Notes under the pieces: model-generated | The model's input: only the letters and a program-made list of their open reading frames with translations | Told to the model about the DNA's origin: nothing | The model's database searches: none | Made by a program: the position numbers and the translations under genes | Source: Bacteroidota bacterium | GTDB taxonomy: Bacteria; Bacteroidota; Bacteroidia; SpSt-205; S141-50 | Assembly (NCBI GenBank): GCA_015490695.1 | Contig: WFXK01000336.1 | Span: 1-19,289, forward strand | Length of the DNA stretch: 19,289 nt | Direction: 5' to 3' | Shown: one piece after another, positions 1 through 8,158 of the stretch | Position numbering within the stretch: position 1 is the stretch's first letter | Layout of the letters: each line of letters starts with the position of its first letter

Positions 1-60
1 GGTGGGAGCAAGGAGCGGTAAGCATAACTCAGAGCGTTCCATTCCCCTTTTTGGAAGTTT

Positions 61-2712
61 TTAATGAATTGTTCGTCGTTGTTCATTGTTTAAGGTTTCG
101 TAAAATTGCTGGAATAGTGTATGGAGTTGTGATTTATCTTTTCCTCCTGCTGTAGCGATAAAATCTTGACCGCCTCCCCCTCCTTTTATAGTTTTTGCAA
201 GCGAACGTAACCATTTGCCTGCATGCAATCCTAATGCTCCCGGCGATAAATCCTCACTAAATACCAAAGCAAGTAGCACTTTATCGGCTTGCTCTGTCGC
301 TAACAAAAAGATACTTTTTTTGGCTGCTTTCCTTAAAGCAAAAGCCAATTGCTTTAATTGTTTAGCATTGGCAACAGCAACCTTTGCCGCTAATGCCTTT
401 ATTTCTCCAAATGCTTTAACCTTGCCCAATAGCTCATCCCTTAACGCCACTACTTGCATCTGTTGTAGTTGCTCTACTTGTTTCGTTAATTGTTGGTGCT
501 CTTTTAATAGCTGTTCAACCCGTTTTAAAAGTTGTTTTTCAGGGACCTTTAATTGTTGCTGCAGGTGCTTTAATAGTTTTAATTGCTCATTTGCCCAGTT
601 AATGAGGGCTTCACCGGCTTTGGCTTCAATACGACGAATACCTGCGGCAATAGCTTGCTCACTAAGGATTTTAAACCAGCGGATTTCTATGGTGTTTTTT
701 ACATGCGTTCCTCCGCAAAGTTCTGTAGAGAAGTTCTTATCAAATCGGATGACCCGAACGCGCTCGCCGTACTTTTCTCCAAAAAGCGCGATAGCACCCA
801 TGGCTTTTGCCTCTTCTAAAGGCACATCTCGGAACTCTTCCAATGGAATTGCCTGGGCAATCCGCTCATTGACAACCTGTTCTATTTTTTCTAAAGTCTC
901 TGCCTCAATCTTTTTCGGATGGGAAAAATCAAAACGTAAATGCTCAGGACCTACGTAAGAACCCCTTTGTTCTACATGAGTACCTAAGACTTGTCGTAGC
1001 GCAGCATGTAATAGATGGGTTGCGGAGTGATGTACCATGGTTTTACGTCTTCGCTCTTCATCTACGATTGCTAACCATGTTCCGTGCGGATTGGTAATGG
1101 TTCCTTCACAGTAGTGGACAATCGTTTCATTTTCTTTTTGGGTGTCCCAAACGCGTAATCTTTGTTCCCCTTGGATAATCCACCCTTGGTCGCCTACCTG
1201 TCCACCTCCTTCAGGATAAAAAGGAGTAGCTTCTAAAATAACTTGTAAGAACTTTTTCCCTTTTTTTTCTACAGGTCTGTAAGCTAATAGGCGGGTTTCA
1301 TAGCGTAGGTGGTCATAGCCAACAAATTTTGGAAGTTCTTGTGTTTCATGGACAACAATCCAGTCACCTGCTTTAATTTGGGTTGCTTTTCTGCTACGTT
1401 GTCGTTGTTGTTGTAGGGCTTGTTCAAATCCTTTTTTATCTATTTGTAATCCACGTTCTCTTGCCATTAAGGCTGTCAAGTCGTAGGGAAAGCCGTACGT
1501 ATCATAAAGCATAAAAACGAAATCTCCGTCTATGACTTTTTTATCGGGGTGTTTTTCAAGATATTGTTCAAATAGGCGAATTCCCTGTTGTAATCGCTGA
1601 ATAAAGTTTTCTTCTTCTTCTTTTATCACTTGTTGGATAAAGGATTGTTGTTGTTGGACTTCTGGGAAGGTATCTTGATAGAGGTTAGCCACTGTGGGGA
1701 TAAGCAAATAAAGGAAGGGTTCTTTGAGTTGTAAGCGTTGGTATCCGTATCGTAGGGCTCGTCTAAGTAGTCGTCTTACGACGTAGCCAGCTCCTGTGTT
1801 GCTGGGGAGTTGTCCATCAGCGATAGTGAAGGCTAATGCCCGAATGTGGTCTAAAATCACTCTTATGGCAACATCTTTTTGTGGGTCTGTACCGTAAGTT
1901 ACGCCATACAGCGCTTCTAAATCTTTTCTTAAAGTTAAGAATAGGTCAATGTCGTAAGTGGATTGTTTCCCCTGAAGCACCATTGCTAATCGTTCTAATC
2001 CCATGCCTGTATCTACGCTTTTCATTGTAAGGGGGTGAATAGAGCCGTCGCTTTTTCGCTCTAAGGAAATAAATACGATATTCCAAAGTTCTATAAAGAG
2101 GTTGTTATCGGTGTTAATGATTTTATGTGCTGGGACTTTTTTTCTCTCTTCATCGTCTCGCAGGTCTATATGGATTTCTGTACAGGGACCGCAAGGTCCT
2201 GTGTCTCCCATTTCCCAGAAGTTAAATTTAGCGCCGAAGCGGAAAATACGTTCCTTAGGAACGATACTTTCCCAGATTTTAGCGCTTTCTTCGTCGGGTT
2301 CTACCCCTGGGACGCCTGTGCCATCAAAGACCGTTACGTATAATCGGTCTTTATCAATGCGATAGACTTCTGTTAATAGTTCCCATGCCCATTTGATTGC
2401 TTCTTCTTTGAAATAATCACCGAAGGACCAGTTGCCCAGCATTTCAAAGAAAGTATGGTGATAGGTATCTAAACCTACGGCTTCTAAATCGTTGTGTTTT
2501 CCTGAGACACGCAGGCATTTTTGGGTGTCAGCGACTCTTGGATAAGGGGGTTTTTTATGTCCTGTGAAGATGTCTTTAAAGGGATTCATGCCTGCGTTAA
2601 CAAACAACAACGTAGGGTCTTCTTTGTTAACAATCGGTGCAGAGGGGACAATTTTATGGTCTTTTTTAGCGAAATAGTCTAAAAAAACTTTTCGTACTTG
2701 ATTGGTTTGCAT
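61..2712 (-). CDS. alaS: Alanyl-tRNA synthetase
   Basis: Cytoplasmic class II synthetase that charges tRNA-Ala with alanine and clears Ser/Gly mischarging. The 883 residues match the usual bacterial length of about 870-880. The N-terminal catalytic core is visible from NAGMNPFKDIF (about residue 39) through DTQKCLR to the VDTGMGLERL stretch near 233. The editing domain has its zinc ligands in HSATH (H562, H566) and CGGTH (C666, H670). A coiled coil covers about 705-755, and the C-terminal DHHA1/C-Ala domain ends with a GGGGGQDF glycine loop near 844. The ATG start fits the conserved N-terminus. It lies downstream of the TPR-like gene on the same strand, 95 bases away, but has its own -7 element. 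No truncation or frameshift is seen; identification is secure. Confidence 0.98.
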   Translation of the reverse strand: MQTNQVRKVFLDYFAKKDHKIVPSAPIVNKEDPTLLFVNAGMNPFKDIFTGHKKPPYPRVADTQKCLRVSGKHNDLEAVGLDTYHHTFFEMLGNWSFGDYFKEEAIKWAWELLTEVYRIDKDRLYVTVFDGTGVPGVEPDEESAKIWESIVPKERIFRFGAKFNFWEMGDTGPCGPCTEIHIDLRDDEERKKVPAHKIINTDNNLFIELWNIVFISLERKSDGSIHPLTMKSVDTGMGLERLAMVLQGKQSTYDIDLFLTLRKDLEALYGVTYGTDPQKDVAIRVILDHIRALAFTIADGQLPSNTGAGYVVRRLLRRALRYGYQRLQLKEPFLYLLIPTVANLYQDTFPEVQQQQSFIQQVIKEEEENFIQRLQQGIRLFEQYLEKHPDKKVIDGDFVFMLYDTYGFPYDLTALMARERGLQIDKKGFEQALQQQRQRSRKATQIKAGDWIVVHETQELPKFVGYDHLRYETRLLAYRPVEKKGKKFLQVILEATPFYPEGGGQVGDQGWIIQGEQRLRVWDTQKENETIVHYCEGTITNPHGTWLAIVDEERRRKTMVHHSATHLLHAALRQVLGTHVEQRGSYVGPEHLRFDFSHPKKIEAETLEKIEQVVNERIAQAIPLEEFRDVPLEEAKAMGAIALFGEKYGERVRVIRFDKNFSTELCGGTHVKNTIEIRWFKILSEQAIAAGIRRIEAKAGEALINWANEQLKLLKHLQQQLKVPEKQLLKRVEQLLKEHQQLTKQVEQLQQMQVVALRDELLGKVKAFGEIKALAAKVAVANAKQLKQLAFALRKAAKKSIFLLATEQADKVLLALVFSEDLSPGALGLHAGKWLRSLAKTIKGGGGGQDFIATAGGKDKSQLHTLFQQFYETLNNEQRRTIH

Positions 2713-2734
2713 GTTAGCAAGTGTTTTGCTTTGG

Positions 2735-2742
2735 CAAAGTTA
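2735..2742 (-). promoter_or_regulatory. Bacteroidota -7 element for alaS
   Basis: TAACTTTG on the minus strand is a perfect match to the TAnnTTTG -7 consensus, 22 bases before the alaS ATG. No TTG/TTTG is present at the expected spacing upstream, so only half of the promoter is supported. A small inverted repeat (CTTTG-G-CAAAG) overlaps the 3' part of the element. Confidence 0.5.
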
Positions 2743-2807
2743 GGTTTTCATAGGGACTTTTAGTGGCGCCGTTGTCGCCCCTTTTGATATGGTACAAAGT
2801 AGGGCAA

Positions 2808-3941
2808 TTAAGGCAACTTTTTTATTCGTTTCTCAATTTTTTCTTCCCATATTTCGTCAGGTTCTGCGTCTAAAGCGGTTTTGTAGACTTCACGGGCGTC
2901 TTTATAGCGTTTTAATTGCTCGTAAGCCAGTCCTTTATAATAAAGCGAAATATAAACTGCAGGTTCTTCTTCATAAGCCCCAACGACACCGCAGTAGTAT
3001 AAAGCCTTATCTGCCATTTGGATTGTTTTCTTAGGAGCACTTTGAACGTAAATGCGGGCGGCTAAACTATAGAATTGTGCTACCATCCACGGAGTTATAC
3101 GAAAAACTTCTGCAGTAAAACGCTCTCCGTAACGTTGTGCTACGCTATCAAATTGCGCTATGTTATCGCGGATAATTTGTAAAGCCGCTTTGTAATCCTT
3201 TTTTAGAAATTGCAGGTATGCCATTAAGTACTGGAATCTTGGATTATTGGGATAGCGTTGATATAGAAAATAGACGTGTGGGAATGCCCGATTAGGGTCT
3301 GAGTAATCAAATAGGAAGATGTCTGATAAGTAAAAATGAGCTTCTATTTGCATATAGTTGCGAGCAGCAGCACATTGTTGCATCAGTTGCAATCCCTTCT
3401 CTCTATTCCCTTCAGGAAAGGGAGCTAATAAATACCGCATAATTGGATAACGCTCTTCATACCAACCTTTATAATAATTATAAAGTCCCTTGCCCATTAA
3501 AGATTCTAAATGTAAAAGTTTATAATTTCTTTTCAGTGCGGGCAGACAATTCCATGCATGGCGTACTGCTGTTGTATAAGAGCCTCTGCGGGAATAATAG
3601 CGCGCTAAAAACGCTTCTTTAACGAAATAAATAAAGTCTTTTTCTTCCCCTTCAGGAAGGTAAGAAAGATAATCATCTACTTTATCTAACACTGCTAAAA
3701 AATCTTTATCATAGCGTTTATCGTAGGGATCTAATTGAATTTTCCACCAATGCAAAACGGCTTCTAAAAACAGTGGTCCTGGATGCTGGGGATATTTCCG
3801 TTGTAATGCTTTGAAATATTTTATTGAATTAGAAAAATCACAATTATAAAGGGCATGGATGGCTTTCCATGCTAATTGTTCAAAGGCTGGGGTTTTAATC
3901 TGCGCATAAACGATACACAAAAGGAAGACAATGCTACGCAT
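2808..3941 (-). CDS. Secreted tetratricopeptide-like repeat protein
   Basis: A 377-residue protein with an N-terminal signal peptide (MRSIVFLLCIVYAQ, cleavage likely after AQ), then all-helical sequence with TPR-like pairs. Examples are a stretch near residues 25-60 with AIKYF-like spacing and a C-terminal repeat (YYKGLAYEQLKRYKDA, about 340-360) that is a good TPR match. It is probably periplasmic and mediates protein-protein contacts; no enzymatic motif is visible and the partner is unknown. The ATG at 3941 is preferred over the in-frame TTG at 3950, because that TTG lies inside the -7 promoter element and so would not be in the mRNA. It diverges from the PaaN-like gene and precedes alaS on the same strand. 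Confidence 0.75.
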   Translation of the reverse strand: MRSIVFLLCIVYAQIKTPAFEQLAWKAIHALYNCDFSNSIKYFKALQRKYPQHPGPLFLEAVLHWWKIQLDPYDKRYDKDFLAVLDKVDDYLSYLPEGEEKDFIYFVKEAFLARYYSRRGSYTTAVRHAWNCLPALKRNYKLLHLESLMGKGLYNYYKGWYEERYPIMRYLLAPFPEGNREKGLQLMQQCAAARNYMQIEAHFYLSDIFLFDYSDPNRAFPHVYFLYQRYPNNPRFQYLMAYLQFLKKDYKAALQIIRDNIAQFDSVAQRYGERFTAEVFRITPWMVAQFYSLAARIYVQSAPKKTIQMADKALYYCGVVGAYEEEPAVYISLYYKGLAYEQLKRYKDAREVYKTALDAEPDEIWEEKIEKRIKKLP

Positions 3942-3947
3942 ACTCTT

Positions 3948-3978
3948 CAAAGTTCGTTTTTCTATTCAGAAAATCAAA
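3948..3978 (-). promoter_or_regulatory. Promoter of the TPR-like gene
   Basis: On the minus strand, TTTG (3978-3975), a 19-base spacer and GAACTTTG (3955-3948) fit the Bacteroidota -33/-7 pattern with one mismatch (G for the first T of TAnnTTTG). The element ends 6 bases before the ATG at 3941, which predicts a leaderless or nearly leaderless transcript. Confidence 0.55.
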
Positions 3979-4014
3979 GGTTATGCCTAACTTAGCGCAT
4001 CAAAACAGAGGCTT

Positions 4015-5718
4015 ATGCAGTTGTGGAAGCAAGTGAATGAAGCTTTAGAGGCGTTATGGCAGAAGTATCAGCCTGTTGTGGAGAAAGTAAAAGAAGCGTT
4101 AGCAAAGCGAAGCGCGTATGCCCATTATCCAGAAATTCCTTCAGGGAAAATTTACGGAGAAGATGCTAAAAGCAATGGATTGAATGCTTATCAAAAACAG
4201 CTGAATAATACTTTTGAACGCCTACTACAAGAGTATGATACTTTTGTAGAAAGCGATGAAGTTTCACCTTATACAGGAGAAGCATTAAAAATCCGTTATC
4301 CTGCTTTTAAGGACATTGAAAGTTATATTGAGCGTTCTGAGAACGCTATGCGCCAGTGGCAACATGTACCTCCCCACCAAAGAGCAGGACTTTTAATAGA
4401 AGCTTTAGAAAAGATTAAAGAAAACTTCTTTGAAATTACTTATGCTACGATGCACACAACGGGGCAAGGGTTTATGATGGCATTTCAAGCTTCGGGTCCC
4501 CATGCTAGCGATAGAGCCTTAGAAGCCATCGTCATGGGTTATGAGCAATTAACGCTCTTTCCTGAATCTACCTTGTGGGAAAAAGATATGGGTAAACAAG
4601 GGGTAGTACGACTGAGAAAGTTTTATCGCCCTGTTCCTAAGGGGATTGCTTTAGTTATTGGTTGTTCTACCTTCCCTATTTGGAACGCCATGCCAGGAAT
4701 CTTTGCTAATCTGATTACAGGTAATGCTGTGATTGTGAAACCCCATCCTCGGGCTATTTATCCTTTAGCACTGGTGGTAAGTATACTGCAACAAACGTTT
4801 AAAGACTATGGTATAGACCCTCATTTAATCCAATTAGCGCCTGATAAAGTAGAAAATCCCATAACAAAGCTTTTAGCAGAACATCCAAAGATTAAAATCA
4901 TAGACTTTACAGGTAGTTCTGCTTTTGGTAACTTCTTAGAGCAACTTCAGGGCAAAGGAAAAGTGGTCTTTACAGAGAAATCGGGAGTTAATTCTGTTAT
5001 TATTGACAGCGTTGCCGACTTAGATGCGGTGATGAAAAATTTAGCTTTTTCGGTTTCTTTGTATAGTGGTCAGATGTGCACGTGTCCGCAGAACTTTTTT
5101 ATTCCCGAACAGGTAAAAGTTGGAGAAGAAGTAGTGGACAGACAGACTATTATACAGGCTTTTTTAAAGGCAATTGAGGGGTTGACGAAACATCCTAAGG
5201 CGGGGCCGGCGGTGTTAGGGGCTATACAAAACGAACAAACAAAAGCGCGCATAGAGGAAGCCAAACGTATGGGAGCAAAGGTGCTTTTAGAATCTATGCC
5301 AATTCAAAATCCTGAGTTTCCTAATGCTCGTACAGCAACGCCATTGGTTTTAGAAGTGCAGCCCGATGCTTATGAGCAATATTCAAAAGAGCTATTCGGT
5401 CCTATTGTCCTGATTATTCCTGTAAAGACTACGGAGGAGGCAGTGCAAAAAGTAAAGCAGTTGGTTCAAGAACATGGAGCGATTGCTTGTGCGGTTTATA
5501 CTACCGACGAAGAAAAAATGCAATGGATTGCATGGGAATTAGCAGAGGTGGCAGCACCCGTAGCTTTTAACCTTACAGGACCTATCTATATGAATCAAAA
5601 TGCTGCTTTCTCCGATATTCATGTAACAGGTGGCAATCCTGCAGGAAACGCTTCTTTCACAGATACGGCTTTTATTAGTCGGCGTTTTTCCTGGACTGAA
5701 TTCAAAGTGATGGCGTAA
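4015..5718 (+). CDS. paaN: PaaN-type aldehyde dehydrogenase (no MaoC domain)
   Basis: A 567-residue aldehyde dehydrogenase-superfamily protein. It resembles the PaaN family without a hydratase domain, proposed to oxidise the semialdehyde formed after ring opening of oxepin-CoA in aerobic phenylacetate degradation. Visible features are an N-terminal extension of about 110 residues typical of this subgroup, cofactor-site FTGSSAFG (298-305), general-base Glu in FTEKSG (E321), and catalytic Cys in GQMCTCPQ (C355, with a second Cys at 357). The length excludes the PaaZ fusion, which carries an extra C-terminal MaoC domain. No other paa gene is in the window, so the pathway role is inferred from the family only. 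It could act on another CoA-linked or free aldehyde. It is a single-gene unit ending 3 bases from the convergent yraN stop. No convincing TAnnTTTG was found upstream. Confidence 0.82.
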   Translation: MQLWKQVNEALEALWQKYQPVVEKVKEALAKRSAYAHYPEIPSGKIYGEDAKSNGLNAYQKQLNNTFERLLQEYDTFVESDEVSPYTGEALKIRYPAFKDIESYIERSENAMRQWQHVPPHQRAGLLIEALEKIKENFFEITYATMHTTGQGFMMAFQASGPHASDRALEAIVMGYEQLTLFPESTLWEKDMGKQGVVRLRKFYRPVPKGIALVIGCSTFPIWNAMPGIFANLITGNAVIVKPHPRAIYPLALVVSILQQTFKDYGIDPHLIQLAPDKVENPITKLLAEHPKIKIIDFTGSSAFGNFLEQLQGKGKVVFTEKSGVNSVIIDSVADLDAVMKNLAFSVSLYSGQMCTCPQNFFIPEQVKVGEEVVDRQTIIQAFLKAIEGLTKHPKAGPAVLGAIQNEQTKARIEEAKRMGAKVLLESMPIQNPEFPNARTATPLVLEVQPDAYEQYSKELFGPIVLIIPVKTTEEAVQKVKQLVQEHGAIACAVYTTDEEKMQWIAWELAEVAAPVAFNLTGPIYMNQNAAFSDIHVTGGNPAGNASFTDTAFISRRFSWTEFKVMA

Positions 5719-5721
5719 CCT

Positions 5722-6066
5722 TCACCATATCGCTTTGTAGTGATTAATCTGTTGCAGCTCCAAAATCACTTCAATTAAATCAAAGCGGGCAGGGACGGAA
5801 ACTAGATCCCGCTCAAAAAGAAAAAAACGAGCAACCTTTTCAATTTGACGACGCTGTTGCGGCGAAATCCGCTCATAACCTTGTTGAAAAGAAGGTTTTT
5901 GAAATGTTTTTACTTCACAAAACACAATGCATTGCTCTTCGGGGTCCCAAGCAATGATGTCAATCTCTCCCCGCTCAAAACGATAATTTTGTTCCCAAAC
6001 TTGATAACCTTGGTTTTCTAAGAACGCTTTTGCTAAATTCTCTCCTATTTTTCCTATAGTTCGCAT
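5722..6066 (-). CDS. yraN: YraN/UPF0102 family endonuclease-fold protein
   Basis: A 114-residue cytoplasmic protein of the UPF0102 family, which has a PD-(D/E)XK nuclease-like fold. It shows the family's IGENLAKAFLENQGY opening, then GEIDII (33-38, D36) and VFCEVK (48-53, E51 and K53), the expected acidic and lysine residues. The biological substrate of the family is not settled; a DNA-processing role is only inferred from the fold. ATG 6066 is preferred over the TTG at 6075, which falls within the -7 promoter element. The gene converges with paaN, 3 bases stop to stop, and diverges from the small helical gene at 6126. Confidence 0.9.
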   Translation of the reverse strand: MRTIGKIGENLAKAFLENQGYQVWEQNYRFERGEIDIIAWDPEEQCIVFCEVKTFQKPSFQQGYERISPQQRRQIEKVARFFLFERDLVSVPARFDLIEVILELQQINHYKAIW

Positions 6067-6072
6067 AATGGC

Positions 6073-6103
6073 CAAAAATATATTGCTTTGTTTATTCAGA
6101 CAA
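6073..6103 (-). promoter_or_regulatory. Promoter of yraN
   Basis: On the minus strand, TTG (6103-6101), a 20-base spacer and TATTTTTG (6080-6073) match the -33/-7 consensus perfectly at -7. Six bases separate it from the ATG at 6066, so a leaderless mRNA is predicted. It overlaps the divergent promoter at 6087-6118 almost entirely. Confidence 0.7.
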
Positions 6104-6118
6104 GGAAATTTATCTTTG
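6087..6118 (+). promoter_or_regulatory. Promoter of the small helical protein-bshC unit
   Basis: TTTG (6087-6090), a 20-base spacer and TATCTTTG (6111-6118) form a complete Bacteroidota -33/-7 promoter. The -7 ends 7 bases before the ATG at 6126, predicting an mRNA that starts at or next to the start codon. Confidence 0.75.
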
Positions 6119-6125
6119 TGGGCAC

Positions 6126-6608
6126 ATGAATAAAGCCGTCCTGCGCTTAGAAGCGGTTACCATCAACTTACTAAGAGAACTTTATGCCCATGAACTAATG
6201 CGGTGTATATGGTATCGCTATATTGAGAGCTCTGCTCTATGGTTACAAGAGCTACGTGCCTTCAAAGCAAAACATAAAGATTTTTTATTGGCTTTACTAC
6301 GCAGTAGAGGGAAGAGTCCTGGATGGCAATCCTATTTTTATCAATGGCTTGGAAGATGCTTAGGGTGGCTTTCTCGGTGTTTACCGCAACGGCAAGCCCT
6401 GAAGCTTTTACAATGGATGGAGCAACGTAGTTTACGTCGCTATCAAAAAGCATTTAAGGTGTTAAATCGTTATGCTGCAGTGCGCACTATGGTAGCTGCC
6501 TTAGTCCAACAACCCCTGCCCCATAAAGAACCCGATGACGATATTTTTAACTATTTACAAACCTTCTTAGAAGACCAACAACAACTATTACACCGCTTTT
6601 ATGCCTGA
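6126..6608 (+). CDS. Small all-helical protein of unknown function, coupled to bshC
   Basis: A 160-residue protein with no signal peptide and no clear transmembrane segment, rich in Arg, Gln, Leu and Trp. I do not recognise it firmly. Predicted helices are at about 8-40, 41-60, 72-108 and 110-155. The third helix (LGRCLGWLSRCLP, then E99 and Y106) recalls COQ7-like ferritin-fold proteins, but the ExxH iron-ligand pairs are not present (KAKH at 47-50 sits where one would be expected), so any relation would be to a non-metal version. Its stop overlaps the bshC start by 8 bases (ATGCCTGA), so the two are almost certainly co-translated. That suggests, but does not show, a link to bacillithiol formation. 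Confidence 0.7.
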   Translation: MNKAVLRLEAVTINLLRELYAHELMRCIWYRYIESSALWLQELRAFKAKHKDFLLALLRSRGKSPGWQSYFYQWLGRCLGWLSRCLPQRQALKLLQWMEQRSLRRYQKAFKVLNRYAAVRTMVAALVQQPLPHKEPDDDIFNYLQTFLEDQQQLLHRFYA

Positions 6609-8103
6609 CAAACGTCAGCACCTAAAAGAACAATTCTTACAAGGGAATCTACTTCCCTACCCTAATATCCCTTGGCATCAACTAATCCAACAAAGAGAAA
6701 AATCTCAAAGCCTAAGAAGACTATTAAAAGAAGTACTTTTAGAGCAACATCAAAACCTACCTCATAATACCATCGCTCAACAACAAATCGCTTTATTAGA
6801 AAATCCTAAGACCTTTACCATCACTACAGGACAACAGCCGATTTTATTTGGCGGACCTTTATTTGTTTGGTATAAAGCCCTTCAAGCCATTGGTTTAAGT
6901 CAAATGCTAAAAAAATTGTTTCCTGATTATCATTTTATTCCTATTTTTTGGATTGCTTCTGAGGACCACGATGCCGATGAAATAAGAACCGTATGGATAG
7001 ATTATACAACCGCTATTCGTTATCCGAACGTTTTTGAAAATGCGCCTGTGGGGTTTCATCGGTTAACGAAAGCGATAATAGCATTAACCCCTTCGTTTTT
7101 AAAAGCTTTTTGGCAACCTGGGAAACTATGGAGTCAGGCGTTTGCCGAAACGCTTGCTTATTATCTGGGTTCTCAAGGACTATTGCTTTTAGATGCTTCG
7201 CATCCTAAATTAAAACAAGCTTTCAAAAACATTATGCAACAAGTGTTAGACCCCTATTATTGTCAACAAGTTTATGAAGAGAGTAAACGACTCAAAGCAA
7301 AAGGATTGCCTATACAAGTACGAACGCGCCTTATACCTTTATTTTATATAGATAACGACCAAGGTCGTGTCCCGATTTATTTTGAAGAGGGTTATTATTA
7401 CATCAATGGACAACGTTACTCCAAGGAACGTATACAACATTTATTATCGTGTGAGCCAGATCGTTTTAGCCCGAATGTCGTATTACGTACTGTGTATCAG
7501 GAGTTTTTGCTTCCCAATATTGCTTACATAGGAGGATGGGCAGAAGTAGCTTATTGGTTACAACTACGTTCTTTCTTTCAAGCGTTAAACATCCCCTATC
7601 CTGCTATCATTCCAAGACAGCAATACTTGCTTTTTCCTACTTCATTAGCACAACAATGGCAACAATTAGGCTTGCCTCTGAATGCTATTCAAGAGCCGCT
7701 ATCAAACCTATGTAAAATCTTTGCTACAATAAAAGTCCCTGATATAGAAAATCGTTTAGAAGTTTATCAAAAAATGTTTCAACATTTAGAACAATTTTAC
7801 GACGGATTTAAGTTAGACAATTTTTTTAAAGAGAGTCTTAAAGGGCATTGGAGGAGTATATTAAGGGTGCTCAAACGCTTAGAGAAAAAAAGTTATAAAG
7901 CGATTTGCAGAAAGTATGTGTGGGAGTGGCAGCAGATAAAAAAGATTCTTTATCAGGTTCAGCCGCCTGGTGCTATTCAAGAACGAACATGGAGTTTATT
8001 AAGTTTGGAAAAGTACCATATACCATTGTCTAATTTTTTTGACACCATAAGGCGTTTTGCTTTAGAAGACGCTCTTTATAGGGAACACATTGTGGCACTA
8101 TAA
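6601..8103 (+). CDS. bshC: Bacillithiol biosynthesis cysteine-adding enzyme
   Basis: Putative cysteine ligase of the last step of bacillithiol synthesis, adding cysteine to GlcN-malate; cytoplasmic. Family signatures are TTGQQPILFGGPLF (75-88) in the nucleotide-binding-like core and PIFWIASEDHDADEI (114-128). A Lys/Glu/Gln-rich helical segment in the C-terminal third (about 380-450) corresponds to the family's coiled coil. At 500 residues it is somewhat shorter than the usual about 530-540, mainly at the N-terminus. The start is nevertheless forced: an in-frame TAG lies at 6568 and no other start codon lies between it and 6601. It is translated from the overlapping upstream gene. The other bacillithiol genes (bshA, bshB) are not in the window. 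Confidence 0.93.
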   Translation: MPDKRQHLKEQFLQGNLLPYPNIPWHQLIQQREKSQSLRRLLKEVLLEQHQNLPHNTIAQQQIALLENPKTFTITTGQQPILFGGPLFVWYKALQAIGLSQMLKKLFPDYHFIPIFWIASEDHDADEIRTVWIDYTTAIRYPNVFENAPVGFHRLTKAIIALTPSFLKAFWQPGKLWSQAFAETLAYYLGSQGLLLLDASHPKLKQAFKNIMQQVLDPYYCQQVYEESKRLKAKGLPIQVRTRLIPLFYIDNDQGRVPIYFEEGYYYINGQRYSKERIQHLLSCEPDRFSPNVVLRTVYQEFLLPNIAYIGGWAEVAYWLQLRSFFQALNIPYPAIIPRQQYLLFPTSLAQQWQQLGLPLNAIQEPLSNLCKIFATIKVPDIENRLEVYQKMFQHLEQFYDGFKLDNFFKESLKGHWRSILRVLKRLEKKSYKAICRKYVWEWQQIKKILYQVQPPGAIQERTWSLLSLEKYHIPLSNFFDTIRRFALEDALYREHIVAL

Positions 8104-8133
8104 TTGCTTTATTGAAAAGATAGTCTATTTTTG
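8104..8133 (+). promoter_or_regulatory. Promoter of the outer-membrane barrel gene
   Basis: TTG (8104-8106), a 19-base spacer and TATTTTTG (8126-8133) make a complete -33/-7 promoter starting immediately after the bshC stop codon. The barrel gene can therefore be transcribed independently of bshC. Unlike the leaderless cases here, it leaves 13-25 untranslated bases depending on the start codon. Confidence 0.7.
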
Positions 8134-8158
8134 CGTGCGAACTTAAATGCAAGGAGCT

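Noticed and set aside
1..42. Possible start of a minus-strand gene (ATG at 42) running off the left edge
   Set aside because: Only 14 codons are visible, with no recognisable motif and no promoter; an open frame this short is expected by chance.
215..958. Long plus-strand open frame opposite alaS
   Set aside because: Cys/Ser/Phe-rich shadow of the alaS coding strand; the alaS frame is fully explained by family motifs.
2743..2807. GGCG...CGCC inverted repeat between the TPR-like gene and alaS as a terminator
   Set aside because: The stem is four pairs and no T-run follows on the minus strand, so it is not a convincing terminator.
5719..5721. Terminator between convergent paaN and yraN
   Set aside because: The stops are three bases apart and I see no hairpin with a T-tract in either flank; any termination must occur inside the opposite gene.
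6126..6608. Functional COQ7/ferritin-like di-iron protein
   Set aside because: The helix pattern is suggestive but the Glu/His iron-ligand pairs are missing, so I left it as an unknown helical protein.
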